64,000 nucleotides of DNA. Source: Streptomyces noursei ATCC 11455 (GTDB lineage Bacteria; Actinomycetota; Actinomycetes; Streptomycetales; Streptomycetaceae). Below the pieces are notes generated by a model that did no database searches, was not told the origin of the DNA, and worked only from the letters and a program-made list of their open reading frames with translations. A program made the position numbers and the translations under genes. Each line of letters begins with the position of its first letter. Within the stretch, counting starts at the first letter, position 1. The stretch lies in the NCBI RefSeq assembly GCF_001704275.1, contig NZ_CP011533.1:6510001-6574000 (forward strand). Direction: 5' to 3'. Below, piece by piece: positions 54,689 to 63,483 of this stretch.

Positions 54689-56548
54689 GTGGCCGGGGGA
54701 TTGCAAGAGGGAATGAAGCAGATCGAGAGCGTGCGGCCCACGGAGCAGCGCGCAGCAGCAGCCGGACGCCAGCCCGAGCCGCGCGCGACCGGCGCGGTTC
54801 CCGGCGGCGACGGCGGGGTCAACACCGAGGCGTCGCCCGTGGTCGCCGTCTACCGCAAGGTCGTTCCCACGCGGATGCGGCGCGCGATAGCCGGCCGGTA
54901 CTCCCCCGAAATGCGGCGCAGCGTCAAGCGGTTCGTCAGTGCCGCGGCCGTCGGCCGCAGCGTCCAGCGGGTGGGTTGCGCCGGCCACGCCGTCCAGCAC
55001 CGCGTCCTGGTCGAGGCTTCGGAAGGTGTCGTCCTGGCCGTGGACGGCCGTCCGCGGATCGCCTGTGTCGAGGAGCGGCTCTCGCCGGAGACGGCCCGCC
55101 GCGCCAACCTGGGCGCGATCACCGCCGCGTTGGAGGCCGCGGACGTCGACCACTTCTGTGTGCGCGCCGAGTCCGGCGGGACCACGGTGGCGGTCTCCGC
55201 CGAGGACCGGGGGCGCGTGCTGCGGGCCCTCGCCGACCTCTGCCGGACGCGCCCCGTGTACTTCGGCCCGCGCGGCGAGAGCGGCGGGCGCGTCATGCCC
55301 GCCTACCGGCTGGCGAGTTGGCGGCGCTACGCCAAGGCCACGTCGCTGCGCCTGTTCTGGTACCGCACCGACCCGGCCCACCGCCTCGTGCTGGGCCCGG
55401 AACACGGCTGCGACATCGAGTTCTGGAAGCGCGAGGGCGACCGGCTGACCGCCCCGCGGCGCAATGCGATCACCGACTCCGTGCCAGTCGAGGCCCCCTA
55501 CCTGCGGGTCTCCATGACCGACTTCACCGCCCCCTTCGGGACCCGGGACACCTCACCGGTGCGGGTGCGCACCCGTCAGGAGTTCACCACGGCGGTGCCC
55601 CAGGACATCACCTTCCCCATCGACGTCGTCTACACCTGGGTCGACGGCGCCGACCCCGCGTGGCAGCGGCGCCGGGCCGGGTTCGCCGGCGCGGCGTACC
55701 ACGAGGAGGCGGCCAACGCCGCGCGCTACGCGGACCACGAGGAACTGCGGTTCTCGCTGCGGTCGTTGGCGATGTACGCCCCGTGGGTGCGCAACGTCTA
55801 CCTCGTCACCGACGACCAGACCCCCGCCTGGCTGGACACCTCTCAGCCCGGCATCAAGGTCGTCAGCCACCGCGAGATCTTCGACGACCCCGCGCTGCTG
55901 CCCACCTTCAACTCCCACGCCATCGAAAGCCAACTCCACCGCATCGACGGCCTGTCCGAGCACTTCCTCTACTTCAACGACGACGTCTTCCTCGGCGCCG
56001 AGCTGGCCCCCAAGGACTTCTTCCTCGCCAACGGGCTGACCAAGTTCTTCCCCTCGCCCGCCCTCGTCCCGCTCGGACCGCCCTCGCCGGAGGACGTACC
56101 GGTCTCCGTCGCGGGGAAGAACAACCGCGCGCTGATACAGGAGCGCTTCGGCACGACCCCGGTCCGCAAGATGCGCCATGTGCCGCACGCGCTGACCCGG
56201 AGCGTCCTGGGCGAGATCGAGCGGGAGTTCGGCGAGCAGCACCGCAGGACGGCCGCACAGCGGTTCCGCAGCGGGACGGACCTGTCCATCCCGTCGTCCC
56301 TGTACCACTACTACGCCTTCCACACCCGGCGGGCGCTGCCCGGCGACGTGGAGTACGCCTACCTGGACGTCGCCCACCCCAACACCGCCAACCGGCTCGA
56401 CCGGCTCCTCCTCCGGCGCGACAAGGGGGTGTTCTGCCTCAACGACACCCTCTCCACGGATGACGACCTGGAGCGGAGCACGGCACTGCTGCGGCCCTTC
56501 CTGGAGTCGTACTTCCCGGTGCCCAGCCGCTACGAACTACCCCGCTGA
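54689..56548 (+). CDS. Stand-alone Stealth phosphotransferase
   Basis: The 619-residue Stealth protein lacks the GT4 domain of the other two. The N-terminal region (about 60-300) includes a [19 protein letters not shown] segment like the linkers of the fusions. CR1 [12 protein letters not shown] lies near 312, then [69 protein letters not shown] and [11 protein letters not shown] 54689 is the longest start; ATG 54713 is possible. The PIG-L gene follows by 17 bp, so they are cotranscribed. The middle of CR2 (55741-55995) is nearly identical to inverted Stealth 2. Confidence 0.9.
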   Translation: MAGGLQEGMKQIESVRPTEQRAAAAGRQPEPRATGAVPGGDGGVNTEASPVVAVYRKVVPTRMRRAIAGRYSPEMRRSVKRFVSAAAVGRSVQRVGCAGHAVQHRVLVEASEGVVLAVDGRPRIACVEERLSPETARRANLGAITAALEAADVDHFCVRAESGGTTVAVSAEDRGRVLRALADLCRTRPVYFGPRGESGGRVMPAYRLASWRRYAKATSLRLFWYRTDPAHRLVLGPEHGCDIEFWKREGDRLTAPRRNAITDSVPVEAPYLRVSMTDFTAPFGTRDTSPVRVRTRQEFTTAVPQDITFPIDVVYTWVDGADPAWQRRRAGFAGAAYHEEAANAARYADHEELRFSLRSLAMYAPWVRNVYLVTDDQTPAWLDTSQPGIKVVSHREIFDDPALLPTFNSHAIESQLHRIDGLSEHFLYFNDDVFLGAELAPKDFFLANGLTKFFPSPALVPLGPPSPEDVPVSVAGKNNRALIQERFGTTPVRKMRHVPHALTRSVLGEIEREFGEQHRRTAAQRFRSGTDLSIPSSLYHYYAFHTRRALPGDVEYAYLDVAHPNTANRLDRLLLRRDKGVFCLNDTLSTDDDLERSTALLRPFLESYFPVPSRYELPR

Positions 56549-56565
56549 CCCACAAGAGAGCTCCT

Positions 56566-58614
56566 GTGCGACCACAGCCCACCCGCCGCACCCTCGTCGC
56601 CGGCCTCGTCGCCCTCACCGCGGCGGGGTGCAGCGGCGCCACGCGGACGGCCTCCCCGCCCTCCGCCGGACGCGGCGCGGTGGCGGCCGCCGACGACGGC
56701 CGGAGCGGCAGCCGGGTCATGCAGATCCTCGCCCACCCGGACGACGACCTGTACTTCATGAACCCGGAGGTACAGCAGACCATCGGGGCCAACGACCAAC
56801 TCGTCAGCGTCTACCTGAACTGCGGCGAGACCGGCGGCCTCAACAAGGTGCCGGGCCAGCCGCGGCCCAAGCCCAATCTCGCCATGTACGCGGGCGCCCG
56901 CCGCCAGGGCCTGCGCCAGGCGTACGCGCTCATGGCGACCGGCGACCCGCACGCGGGCTGGGGGGTGCAGGCGCTGGCCCTGCCCGACGGCACGCTCATC
57001 GAGGTGAACACCCTCGCCGGCCACACCGGCGTCCAGCTGGTCTTCCTGGGCGTGCACCAGCACTTCGCCGCCGGGCGCGGCCGCAAGCGCGGCCTGCCGG
57101 ACCTGTGGGCGGACCCCACGATGGTCACCAGCACCCTGGTCAGCACGGGATCCCCGGTCCGCGCCGCACAGAAGATCACCCGGTCCCGGCTGATCGACGT
57201 CCTCGTCCAGCTCCTCGACCGGTACCGGCCCACGCTGGTGCGGACCCTGGACCCCGACCCGGACATGCAGGTGCACGACGGAGCGCACCGGCGCCACCAC
57301 GACCAGGCCGGCTACTCCGACCACCCCGACCACACGGCCGCCGCGCTGTTCACCTACGCCGCCCTGGCGCGCTACAAGGGCCCCGGCGACGGCCGTCTGC
57401 ACGCCGTCATGGCGTACCGCGGCTACTACAACGAGCGCTGGCCCGACAACCTTCCCGCGCAGCTCGTCCGCGACAAGGCCGAGGCGCTCAACGCCTATGG
57501 CGGAGCGCCGGATTCCTGCGACTTCCCCGCCGGCTGCGGAGACTACGACGTCGGCCGGAACCGCTCCTACCGCACCGGCTGGCTCCAGCGCACCAGCCTG
57601 CGCTATCCCACCGCCGCCCCACAGGTGCGGCAGGGCCCCGACGGCCGACTGACCGCCTTCGCCGTGCTCGCCGGGCAGGCCGTCAGATGGCAGCGGACCG
57701 GCAAGGGCGACGGCACCTGGACGACGCCGGAACCCCTGGGCGGCGACGGGCTGCTGCCGGGGCTGTCCGCCACCCTCACCGAGGACGGCCGCTGGCAGTT
57801 GTTCGCCGAACGCATCGCCGCCCTGGGCCCCAGGGCGGCGGACAACCGCCGCGAGATCGTCATGGCCGAACAGCCGCGCCGGGGCGGCCCGTTCCGCCCC
57901 TGGGCCTCGCTCGGCACCCCCGACCGCACCCCCGACCACGGCCGCCGGGTCGGCGGTCCCGTCGTGGCCCGGGGCGCCGACGGCACGACGTGGCTCTTCG
58001 CCCGCAACTGGGCCAAGGGCGTCTCCGCCCGTCAACGGCGCGCCGACGGCACCTGGAGCGACTGGACGGACCTGGACCCCGCCGAGGTCCAGGAGGGGCT
58101 TTCCGCCGTCACCGACGGCAAGGGGTGCGTCCATGTCTTCGGGTCCGGGCACAACACCGTCCACCACTGGCGGCAGGAGCACCCCGGTGGGAGGTTCTTC
58201 CTCCGCCGTACCGGCCTGCCGAGCCCCGCGGACCCGCCCACCGCGCTGGCCCGGCCGGACGGTTCGCTCCTCCTCGCCTTCCGCGAGGCCAAGTCCGCCC
58301 GCCCGCTGGTCCATCGGCTGCCGGCCGGCGGCGCGACCTGGCAGGGCGAGCACGTCGGTCTGGTCGCCCGCGGCTACGGGGTCCTCGCCCTGCATCCCGT
58401 GGCCGGCGACGTGCTCCTGGCCGCCGGCAACAACGACGGCACCACCAGCCTGGCCACCCTGGGGGCCGGGCACGCCCCGCGGTGGCAGACCCTCACCGGC
58501 GCGGTGGTCGGCGCCGCCGCCCTGGCCACCGATTCCGCCGGCCGTCCCGTCCTCGCCCGCCTGGCGCCGAACGCGACGCTGACGACCTCACTGGTACCGC
58601 AGAACCGCCGCTGA
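56566..58614 (+). CDS. Exported PIG-L deacetylase with propeller-like domain
   Basis: The 682-residue protein has an export signal (TRRTLVAGLVALTAAGCSG: twin Arg and a lipobox-like end, so probably a Tat lipoprotein). A LmbE/PIG-L amidase (about 50-330) has MQILAHPDDDLYFMNPE and DHPDHTAAALF for metal binding. A C-terminal repeat domain follows with WQRTGKGDGTWTTPE, GRWQLFAERI and TTWLFARNWAKGVSARQ blades. It parallels the gene at 44822-46837 but is exported. GTG 56566 starts 17 bp after Stealth 3, in the same transcript. It likely deacetylates the finished polymer outside the membrane. Confidence 0.9.
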   Translation: MRPQPTRRTLVAGLVALTAAGCSGATRTASPPSAGRGAVAAADDGRSGSRVMQILAHPDDDLYFMNPEVQQTIGANDQLVSVYLNCGETGGLNKVPGQPRPKPNLAMYAGARRQGLRQAYALMATGDPHAGWGVQALALPDGTLIEVNTLAGHTGVQLVFLGVHQHFAAGRGRKRGLPDLWADPTMVTSTLVSTGSPVRAAQKITRSRLIDVLVQLLDRYRPTLVRTLDPDPDMQVHDGAHRRHHDQAGYSDHPDHTAAALFTYAALARYKGPGDGRLHAVMAYRGYYNERWPDNLPAQLVRDKAEALNAYGGAPDSCDFPAGCGDYDVGRNRSYRTGWLQRTSLRYPTAAPQVRQGPDGRLTAFAVLAGQAVRWQRTGKGDGTWTTPEPLGGDGLLPGLSATLTEDGRWQLFAERIAALGPRAADNRREIVMAEQPRRGGPFRPWASLGTPDRTPDHGRRVGGPVVARGADGTTWLFARNWAKGVSARQRRADGTWSDWTDLDPAEVQEGLSAVTDGKGCVHVFGSGHNTVHHWRQEHPGGRFFLRRTGLPSPADPPTALARPDGSLLLAFREAKSARPLVHRLPAGGATWQGEHVGLVARGYGVLALHPVAGDVLLAAGNNDGTTSLATLGAGHAPRWQTLTGAVVGAAALATDSAGRPVLARLAPNATLTTSLVPQNRR

Positions 58615-58804
58615 CCAGGAGGTTCGTGGGGGAGGGCAGGGGCTTCGGGCGTTCGGGCGCACGCTCGGCCCGGTCCCGGCGTGTGTGCCGACGCGTCCGC
58701 CCCCTCTCCGTCCTGCGCGCCGCACCGGTGGGGATCGGGCGTGTCCGGGTGCGCAGCTCATCGTTCTCATCACACAAGCACATCTCATTCCTTGAGGAGC
58801 CTTG

Positions 58805-59341
58805 ATGCGACGAGTTCTGACGGCAGTGGGCATGGCCGCGGCTGCGATGACGCTGGGGTCGGCTGCCGGAGCCCACGCCGCCGACGTACCGAAGACCCCC
58901 GACCTGGGCGGGCTGAGCAACGTGGACCCCGGGGCCCTGGGGAGTGTGGCGGACGGGGCCGCGCAGCAGGCCACGCAGGTCGCGGGCGGGGTCCAGGGCA
59001 AGGCCGTCGACAAGGTGGTGCCCGCGGAGACCACGGCGGTCGGCGGGGCCGCGGCCAGGGTGACGCCGCCGGCGGCGGAGACGGCGGGCGCGGCGGCCGG
59101 TGCGGCCGGGGACCTGCTGGGACAGACGGCGCAGGCGGCCACCGCCGACGGCGGACTGCTCGGCGGACTGCCCACCGACGCGCTGCCCGGGAAGGGCGGC
59201 CAGGGGCTGACCGACGGGCTGCCGGGGAAGGGCGGCCAGGGGCTGACCGGTGCGCTGTCGGGGAAGGCGGTGACGGACGCGCTGTCCGGGAAGGCGGCGA
59301 CCGGCGCCCTGTCCACCAAGGGGCTGCCCGGCCTCGGCTGA
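58805..59341 (+). CDS. Secreted Ala/Gly-rich low-complexity protein
   Basis: This 178-residue protein has a signal peptide (MRRVLTAVGMAAAAMTLGSAAGAHAAD) and a mature part of short Ala/Gly/Val-rich repeats (LPGKGGQGLTDG and LPGKGGQGLTGA are near-identical neighbours, then LSGKAVTDA and LSGKAATGA). GAGGAG is five bases before ATG 58805. Such proteins occur in Streptomyces walls, and function is unknown. It is encoded 190 bp after the PIG-L gene, with its own probable promoter. Confidence 0.7.
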   Translation: MRRVLTAVGMAAAAMTLGSAAGAHAADVPKTPDLGGLSNVDPGALGSVADGAAQQATQVAGGVQGKAVDKVVPAETTAVGGAAARVTPPAAETAGAAAGAAGDLLGQTAQAATADGGLLGGLPTDALPGKGGQGLTDGLPGKGGQGLTGALSGKAVTDALSGKAATGALSTKGLPGLG

Positions 59342-59566
59342 CGGCGGGTGCCGTTCCGGCCCCGTTCCGCCCCCGCCTGCTCAGGGGGTCGGAGCGGGGC
59401 CGTTGTCATGAGGAGGCCGGTCGCCGTCTCCGCGGCCGTGCCGGTCACCGGGCCGCCGGGTGTCCATCGGGGCGGGCGGGCCCGTTGCCGGCACGGGCGG
59501 GCGCCGTGGGCGCCGGCGGGCAGTACCCTCGTGGCTTCCCGTGCAGTCACACGAGGGGGAGCCGAG

Positions 59567-59935
59567 GTGCTGAAGCACTACTACCGGCTGGTGTATTGGA
59601 AGAGACGGATCGCGCGGGCGCTGGGGCGGCACCGCGGTCCGGGGACGAGGACGCGGGCGGGGACGGTGCCGGGGAGGGGCGCGGGGGGCCGGACGGCGAA
59701 CCGCGGGCCCGGCCGGGTGCGTCAACTGCTGGTGCGGGCCCGGCCGTTGCTGATCTTCGTGGTGCTGGTGCTGATAGTGGTGGTGGCGTCGGCGCTGCTC
59801 GGATGGCGGGACGACACCTTCGGTGCGGGGCACCGGGAGGGCGGGGCGGGCGGTGGCACCGGGCAGAGCGAGATCACGGTGTCCTGTGAGCCGCGGTGCG
59901 GGGGGCCGGGAGGGGGCCTGCCGGGCGCCGGGTGA
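59567..59935 (+). CDS. Small single-pass membrane protein
   Basis: The 122-residue protein begins MLKHYYRLVYWKRRIARALG (strongly basic), has one membrane helix (about 65-84, ARPLLIFVVLVLIVVVASALLGW) and a short outer tail with two Cys (TVSCEPRCGGPG). GTG 59567 follows AGGGGGA. The longer upstream frame (from 59348) is arginine-rich and not credible. Family unknown. Confidence 0.55.
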   Translation: MLKHYYRLVYWKRRIARALGRHRGPGTRTRAGTVPGRGAGGRTANRGPGRVRQLLVRARPLLIFVVLVLIVVVASALLGWRDDTFGAGHREGGAGGGTGQSEITVSCEPRCGGPGGGLPGAG

Positions 59936-60016
59936 GCGCGCGCCGGGCCACCGCGTTCGCCCCGCACCCGCACCCGCACGCCCCGGCGCCGGTCCGCGCC
60001 CCGGGCCCCCGCGTCC

Positions 60017-60919
60017 TCAGGCGTCCGTCGCCGAGATCCGGGTGGCGGTGCCGCTGACGTGCGAGCGGGGGTCGCCGGACCGGAGGTCCACCGTCAACAG
60101 GCCGGGGCGGCCGAGGTCGTGGCCCTGGTGGAGGGTGAGCGTCACCGGGGCGGTGACCAGGCCCAGGGCGCGGGTGTAGGCGCCGAAGGCGGCGGCCGCG
60201 GCGCCCGTCGCCGGGTCCTCCACCACGCCGCCGACCGGGAACGGGGCGCGGACGTGGAAGACCGTGTCGCCCTCCCGCCACACCAGCTGAAGGGTCGTCA
60301 GGTCGAGCCGGTGCATCAGGGCGGCCAGCCGGTCGAAGTCGTAGTCGAGCTTGCCCAGTCGCGCGCGGGTGGCGGCGCCGAGGACCAGGTGGCGCGCGCC
60401 GGCGTAGGCGATCCGGGGCGGCAGGGCCGGGTCGAGATCGGCGGCCGGCCAGTCCAGCGCGGCCAGCGCCTCGGTGAGGTCGGCCGGGGCGATCGGCTCG
60501 ATGCGCGGCTCGACGCTGGTGAGGGTGGCCCGCAGGGCGCCGTCGTGCCGGACGACGGTGACCGGGACCGGGCCGGCCTGGGTGGCGAAGACCAGGTCGC
60601 CGGGGCCCTGGCGCTCGGCCAGCGCGACCGCGGTGGCGACCGTGGCGTGGCCGCAGAAGGCGACCTCGGCGAGCGGGCTGAAGTACCGGATGGTGAACGC
60701 CCGACCGGGCTCGCCCAGCCCCTCCGGCGGCGCGGTGAGGAACGCGGTCTCGGAGTAACCCAGTTCGGCGGCGATGGCGAGCTGGGCGGCGTCGTCCAGC
60801 CCGGTGGCGTCCAGGACGACCCCGGCCGGATTGCCGCCCGCGGGGTCGGCGGAGAACGCGGTGTAACGCAGGATCTCGGGAGTGCGGGCCGGGCCCCCGG
60901 CAGCGGTGTCGAGTGTCAT
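60017..60919 (-). CDS. PhzF-family isomerase/epimerase
   Basis: This 300-residue protein has the PhzF/DapF-like two-domain fold: PEILRYTAFSADPAGGNPAGVVLDA, then AELGYSETAFLT with the catalytic Glu, YFSPLAEVAFCGHATVATAVALA, and VEDPATGAAAAAFGAYTRALG near the end. The family isomerises cyclohexadienes or acts on amino-acid-like acids by proton shuttling. It neighbours an SDR gene but no phenazine genes, so it is a general-metabolism member. The longer frame to 61372 lies inside the SDR gene. Confidence 0.9.
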   Translation of the reverse strand: MTLDTAAGGPARTPEILRYTAFSADPAGGNPAGVVLDATGLDDAAQLAIAAELGYSETAFLTAPPEGLGEPGRAFTIRYFSPLAEVAFCGHATVATAVALAERQGPGDLVFATQAGPVPVTVVRHDGALRATLTSVEPRIEPIAPADLTEALAALDWPAADLDPALPPRIAYAGARHLVLGAATRARLGKLDYDFDRLAALMHRLDLTTLQLVWREGDTVFHVRAPFPVGGVVEDPATGAAAAAFGAYTRALGLVTAPVTLTLHQGHDLGRPGLLTVDLRSGDPRSHVSGTATRISATDA

Positions 60920-60972
60920 GGCCGGGGAACCATCCGCCACCGCCCGGCTATTCCCGGGCGGCCCGCGGTGCG

Positions 60973-61905
60973 TCAGCCCCGTCCGACGTAGGGCATCGCG
61001 GTCGCCATCACCGTCGCGAACTGCACATTGGCCTCCAACGGGAGCGCCGCCATGTGCGCGACCGTACGGGCGACGTCGGCCGCGTCCATCACCGGTTCGA
61101 TCTCGGTGCGGCCGTTGGCCTGGAGGATCCCGGCCTGCATCCGGCCGGTCATCTCGGTGGCCGCGTTGCCGATGTCGATCTGGCCGCAGGCGATCCGGTA
61201 CGGACGGCCGTCCAGGGACAGCGACTTGGTGAGGCCGGTCATCGCGTGCTTGGTGGCGGTGTACGCGATCGAGTGCGGCCGGGGCACATGGGCGGAGATG
61301 GAGCCGTTGTTGATGATCCGGCCGCCCTGCGGGTCCTGTTCCTTCATCGCCTTGAACGCGGCCTGGGCGCACAGGAAGGCGCCGTTGAGGTTGACGTCGA
61401 CCACCGCCCGCCAGTCGTCGTAGGAGAGTTCCTCCACCGGGACCGGGGGGCCGAAGGCGCCCGCGTTGTTGAAGAGCAGGTCCAGCCGGCCGAACCGGTC
61501 GCGGATCGTGGTGAAGAGGGCGCCGACCTCCTCGGGGCGGGTGACGTCGGTCGGGACGGGAAGCACCGCGGGGCCCTCGATGCCCGCGTACCCGACCTGG
61601 CGGGCGGTCTCCTCCAGGGCGTCGGGGCGCCGGCCGGCCAGGACCACCGTCCAGTTGTCGGCGACCAGCGCCAGGGCGACCGCCCGGCCGATGCCCGAAC
61701 CCGCGCCGGTGACCAGCGCCACCTTGCGGCCCGCCGCGCCGTCCCCCCTGGCCTCCTGCGGCAGCGCGGCCGTCCGCGGGGACCGGCCCCGGGAGGAGGG
61801 CGCCGGGAGCGTCGGCCGGGCCGCGGTCGCGGTACTGCCCACCTGCCCGGCCCGTGCCACCGGTGTCGCCTGTGCCGCCCCTGCCCGCTCTGTGTCATAT
61901 GCCAT
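60973..61905 (-). CDS. Short-chain dehydrogenase/reductase
   Basis: This 310-residue NAD(P)-dependent oxidoreductase has [29 protein letters not shown] and an active-site Tyr and Lys in AYTATKHAM, with the Ser in [10 protein letters not shown] low-complexity N-terminal 55 residues ([14 protein letters not shown]) suggests a later start, perhaps just before GRKVALVTG. Four copies of an 11-bp repeat (61931-61974) lie just upstream. Substrate unknown. Confidence 0.88.
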   Translation of the reverse strand: MAYDTERAGAAQATPVARAGQVGSTATAARPTLPAPSSRGRSPRTAALPQEARGDGAAGRKVALVTGAGSGIGRAVALALVADNWTVVLAGRRPDALEETARQVGYAGIEGPAVLPVPTDVTRPEEVGALFTTIRDRFGRLDLLFNNAGAFGPPVPVEELSYDDWRAVVDVNLNGAFLCAQAAFKAMKEQDPQGGRIINNGSISAHVPRPHSIAYTATKHAMTGLTKSLSLDGRPYRIACGQIDIGNAATEMTGRMQAGILQANGRTEIEPVMDAADVARTVAHMAALPLEANVQFATVMATAMPYVGRG

Positions 61906-61930
61906 GCCGGCAGAGTAACGGCGGACGAGG

Positions 61931-61974
61931 CGCGAACCGGGCGCGAACCGGGCGCGAACCGGGCGCGAACCGGG
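61931..61974. repeat. 11-bp tandem repeat, four copies
   Basis: CGCGAACCGGG is repeated four times without error in the promoter or leader of the SDR gene. It looks like a length-variable minisatellite. Confidence 0.85.
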
Positions 61975-62157
61975 CGGCGTCCGTCAGGAGCCGCGGATCG
62001 GGCGGTAGTTGACGGCGGCCCGGCCGGGCGGCGGGCGACCGCGGGCGGGGGCCGGTCCGACGGCGGGCTTAGGACCAAAGGACTGCGTCCGGGCGCCCCG
62101 GGCGGCGTCCGCCGCGTGCCACCATGGTGCCGCCATCACCGACTCATGGAGACGCTC

Positions 62158-63483
62158 ATGACAGAGTCCGGCGCCCCCGCCGCCGAGACCCGGGACGACG
62201 CCCCCGGTCAGCCCGCCATATCCGGGCGGGACGCGCCCGCCGCTCCGGTCGCCGCCCGCCGCACCAGCCTGCTCGTCACCCTCGTCCTCGGTGGTCTCAC
62301 CGCGGTCCCGCCGCTCTCCATGGACATGTACCTGCCGGCCCTGCCGCAGGTCACCGCCGCCCTGCACAGCCCGGCCGCCACCGTCCAACTCACCCTCACC
62401 ACCTGCCTGGCGGGCATGGCCCTGGGCCAGATGATCGTCGGCCCGATGAGCGACAAGTGGGGCCGCCGGCGCCCGCTGCTCATCGGCATGGTCGTCTACG
62501 TGCTCGCCACCGCGCTGTGCGCGGTAGCCACCAACGCCGAAGTCCTCATCGCCTTCCGCCTGCTCCAGGGGCTGGCCGGCGCGGCCGGCATCGTCATCGC
62601 GCGGGCGGTGGTGCGCGACCTGTACGACGGCGTGGCGATGGCCCGCTTCTTCGCCACGCTGATGCTGATCTCCGGGGTGGCGCCGGTCGTCGCCCCGCTG
62701 ATCGGCGGCCAGATCCTCCGGGTCACCGACTGGCGCGGCGTCTTCGTCGTGCTGACCGTGGTCGGGGTGCTGCTGACCCTCCTCGTCTGGCGCCGCCTGG
62801 ACGAGACGCTGCCGCCGGAGCGCCGAGCGCCCGGCGGCCTCGGCCCGGCCCTGCGCACCATGCGCGACCTCCTCGCCGACCGGGTCTTCTCCGGCTACCT
62901 CCTGGTCGGCGCGTTCGCCTTCGCCGCGCTCTTCGCCTACATCTCCGCCTCGCCGTTCGTCGTCCAGGAGATCTACGGCGCCTCCCCGCAGACCTTCAGC
63001 CTGCTCTTCGGCCTGAACTCCGTCGGGCTGGTCGCGGTCGGCCAGATCAACGGCAAGCTGCTGGTCGGCCGGGTCGGCCTGGACAAGGTGCTGGGCGTCG
63101 GCCTGGTGGCGATCGCGCTGGCCGGCGCGGCCCTGCTGCTGATGTCGTCCGGGGTCTTCGGCAAGGCCGGGCTGGTGCCCGTCGCCGCCGGGCTGTTCGT
63201 GCTGATGTCCGCCATGGGCCTGGTCATGCCGAGCACCAACACCCTGGCGCTGCTGCGCACCCCGCACGCGGCCGGCTCCGCCTCCGCGCTGCTGGGCACC
63301 TCGACGTTCCTGCTCGGTGCGGTGGCCTCGCCGCTGGTGGGCATCGCCGGCGAGCGGACGGCCGTTCCGATGGCCGTCGTGCAGTTGTCGTGCGCCGTTC
63401 TCGCGCTCGTGAGCTTCCTGGGAATGTGCCGTCCGTGGCAGCGTAAGGGGGAACGCACCGCCGGCGAGAGGACTGGGCTCTGA
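62158..63483 (+). CDS. MFS efflux transporter, Bcr/CflA type
   Basis: The 441-residue exporter has a polar N-terminal 38 residues, then LVTLVLGGLTAVPPLSMDMYLPALPQVT and GPMSDKWGRRRPLLIG, RLLQGLAGAAGIVIARAVVRDLYDG and a C-terminal CRPWQRKG. ATG 62158 has GGAG seven bases upstream; ATG 62146 lacks one. It is followed by an overlapping hydrolase gene. It is paralogous to 6311-7546. A multidrug role is likely. Confidence 0.92.
   Translation: MTESGAPAAETRDDAPGQPAISGRDAPAAPVAARRTSLLVTLVLGGLTAVPPLSMDMYLPALPQVTAALHSPAATVQLTLTTCLAGMALGQMIVGPMSDKWGRRRPLLIGMVVYVLATALCAVATNAEVLIAFRLLQGLAGAAGIVIARAVVRDLYDGVAMARFFATLMLISGVAPVVAPLIGGQILRVTDWRGVFVVLTVVGVLLTLLVWRRLDETLPPERRAPGGLGPALRTMRDLLADRVFSGYLLVGAFAFAALFAYISASPFVVQEIYGASPQTFSLLFGLNSVGLVAVGQINGKLLVGRVGLDKVLGVGLVAIALAGAALLLMSSGVFGKAGLVPVAAGLFVLMSAMGLVMPSTNTLALLRTPHAAGSASALLGTSTFLLGAVASPLVGIAGERTAVPMAVVQLSCAVLALVSFLGMCRPWQRKGERTAGERTGL

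Noticed and set aside
60017-60919. Phenazine biosynthesis cluster
   Set aside because: Only a PhzF-family protein is present. The family is broad and no other phz genes are seen.
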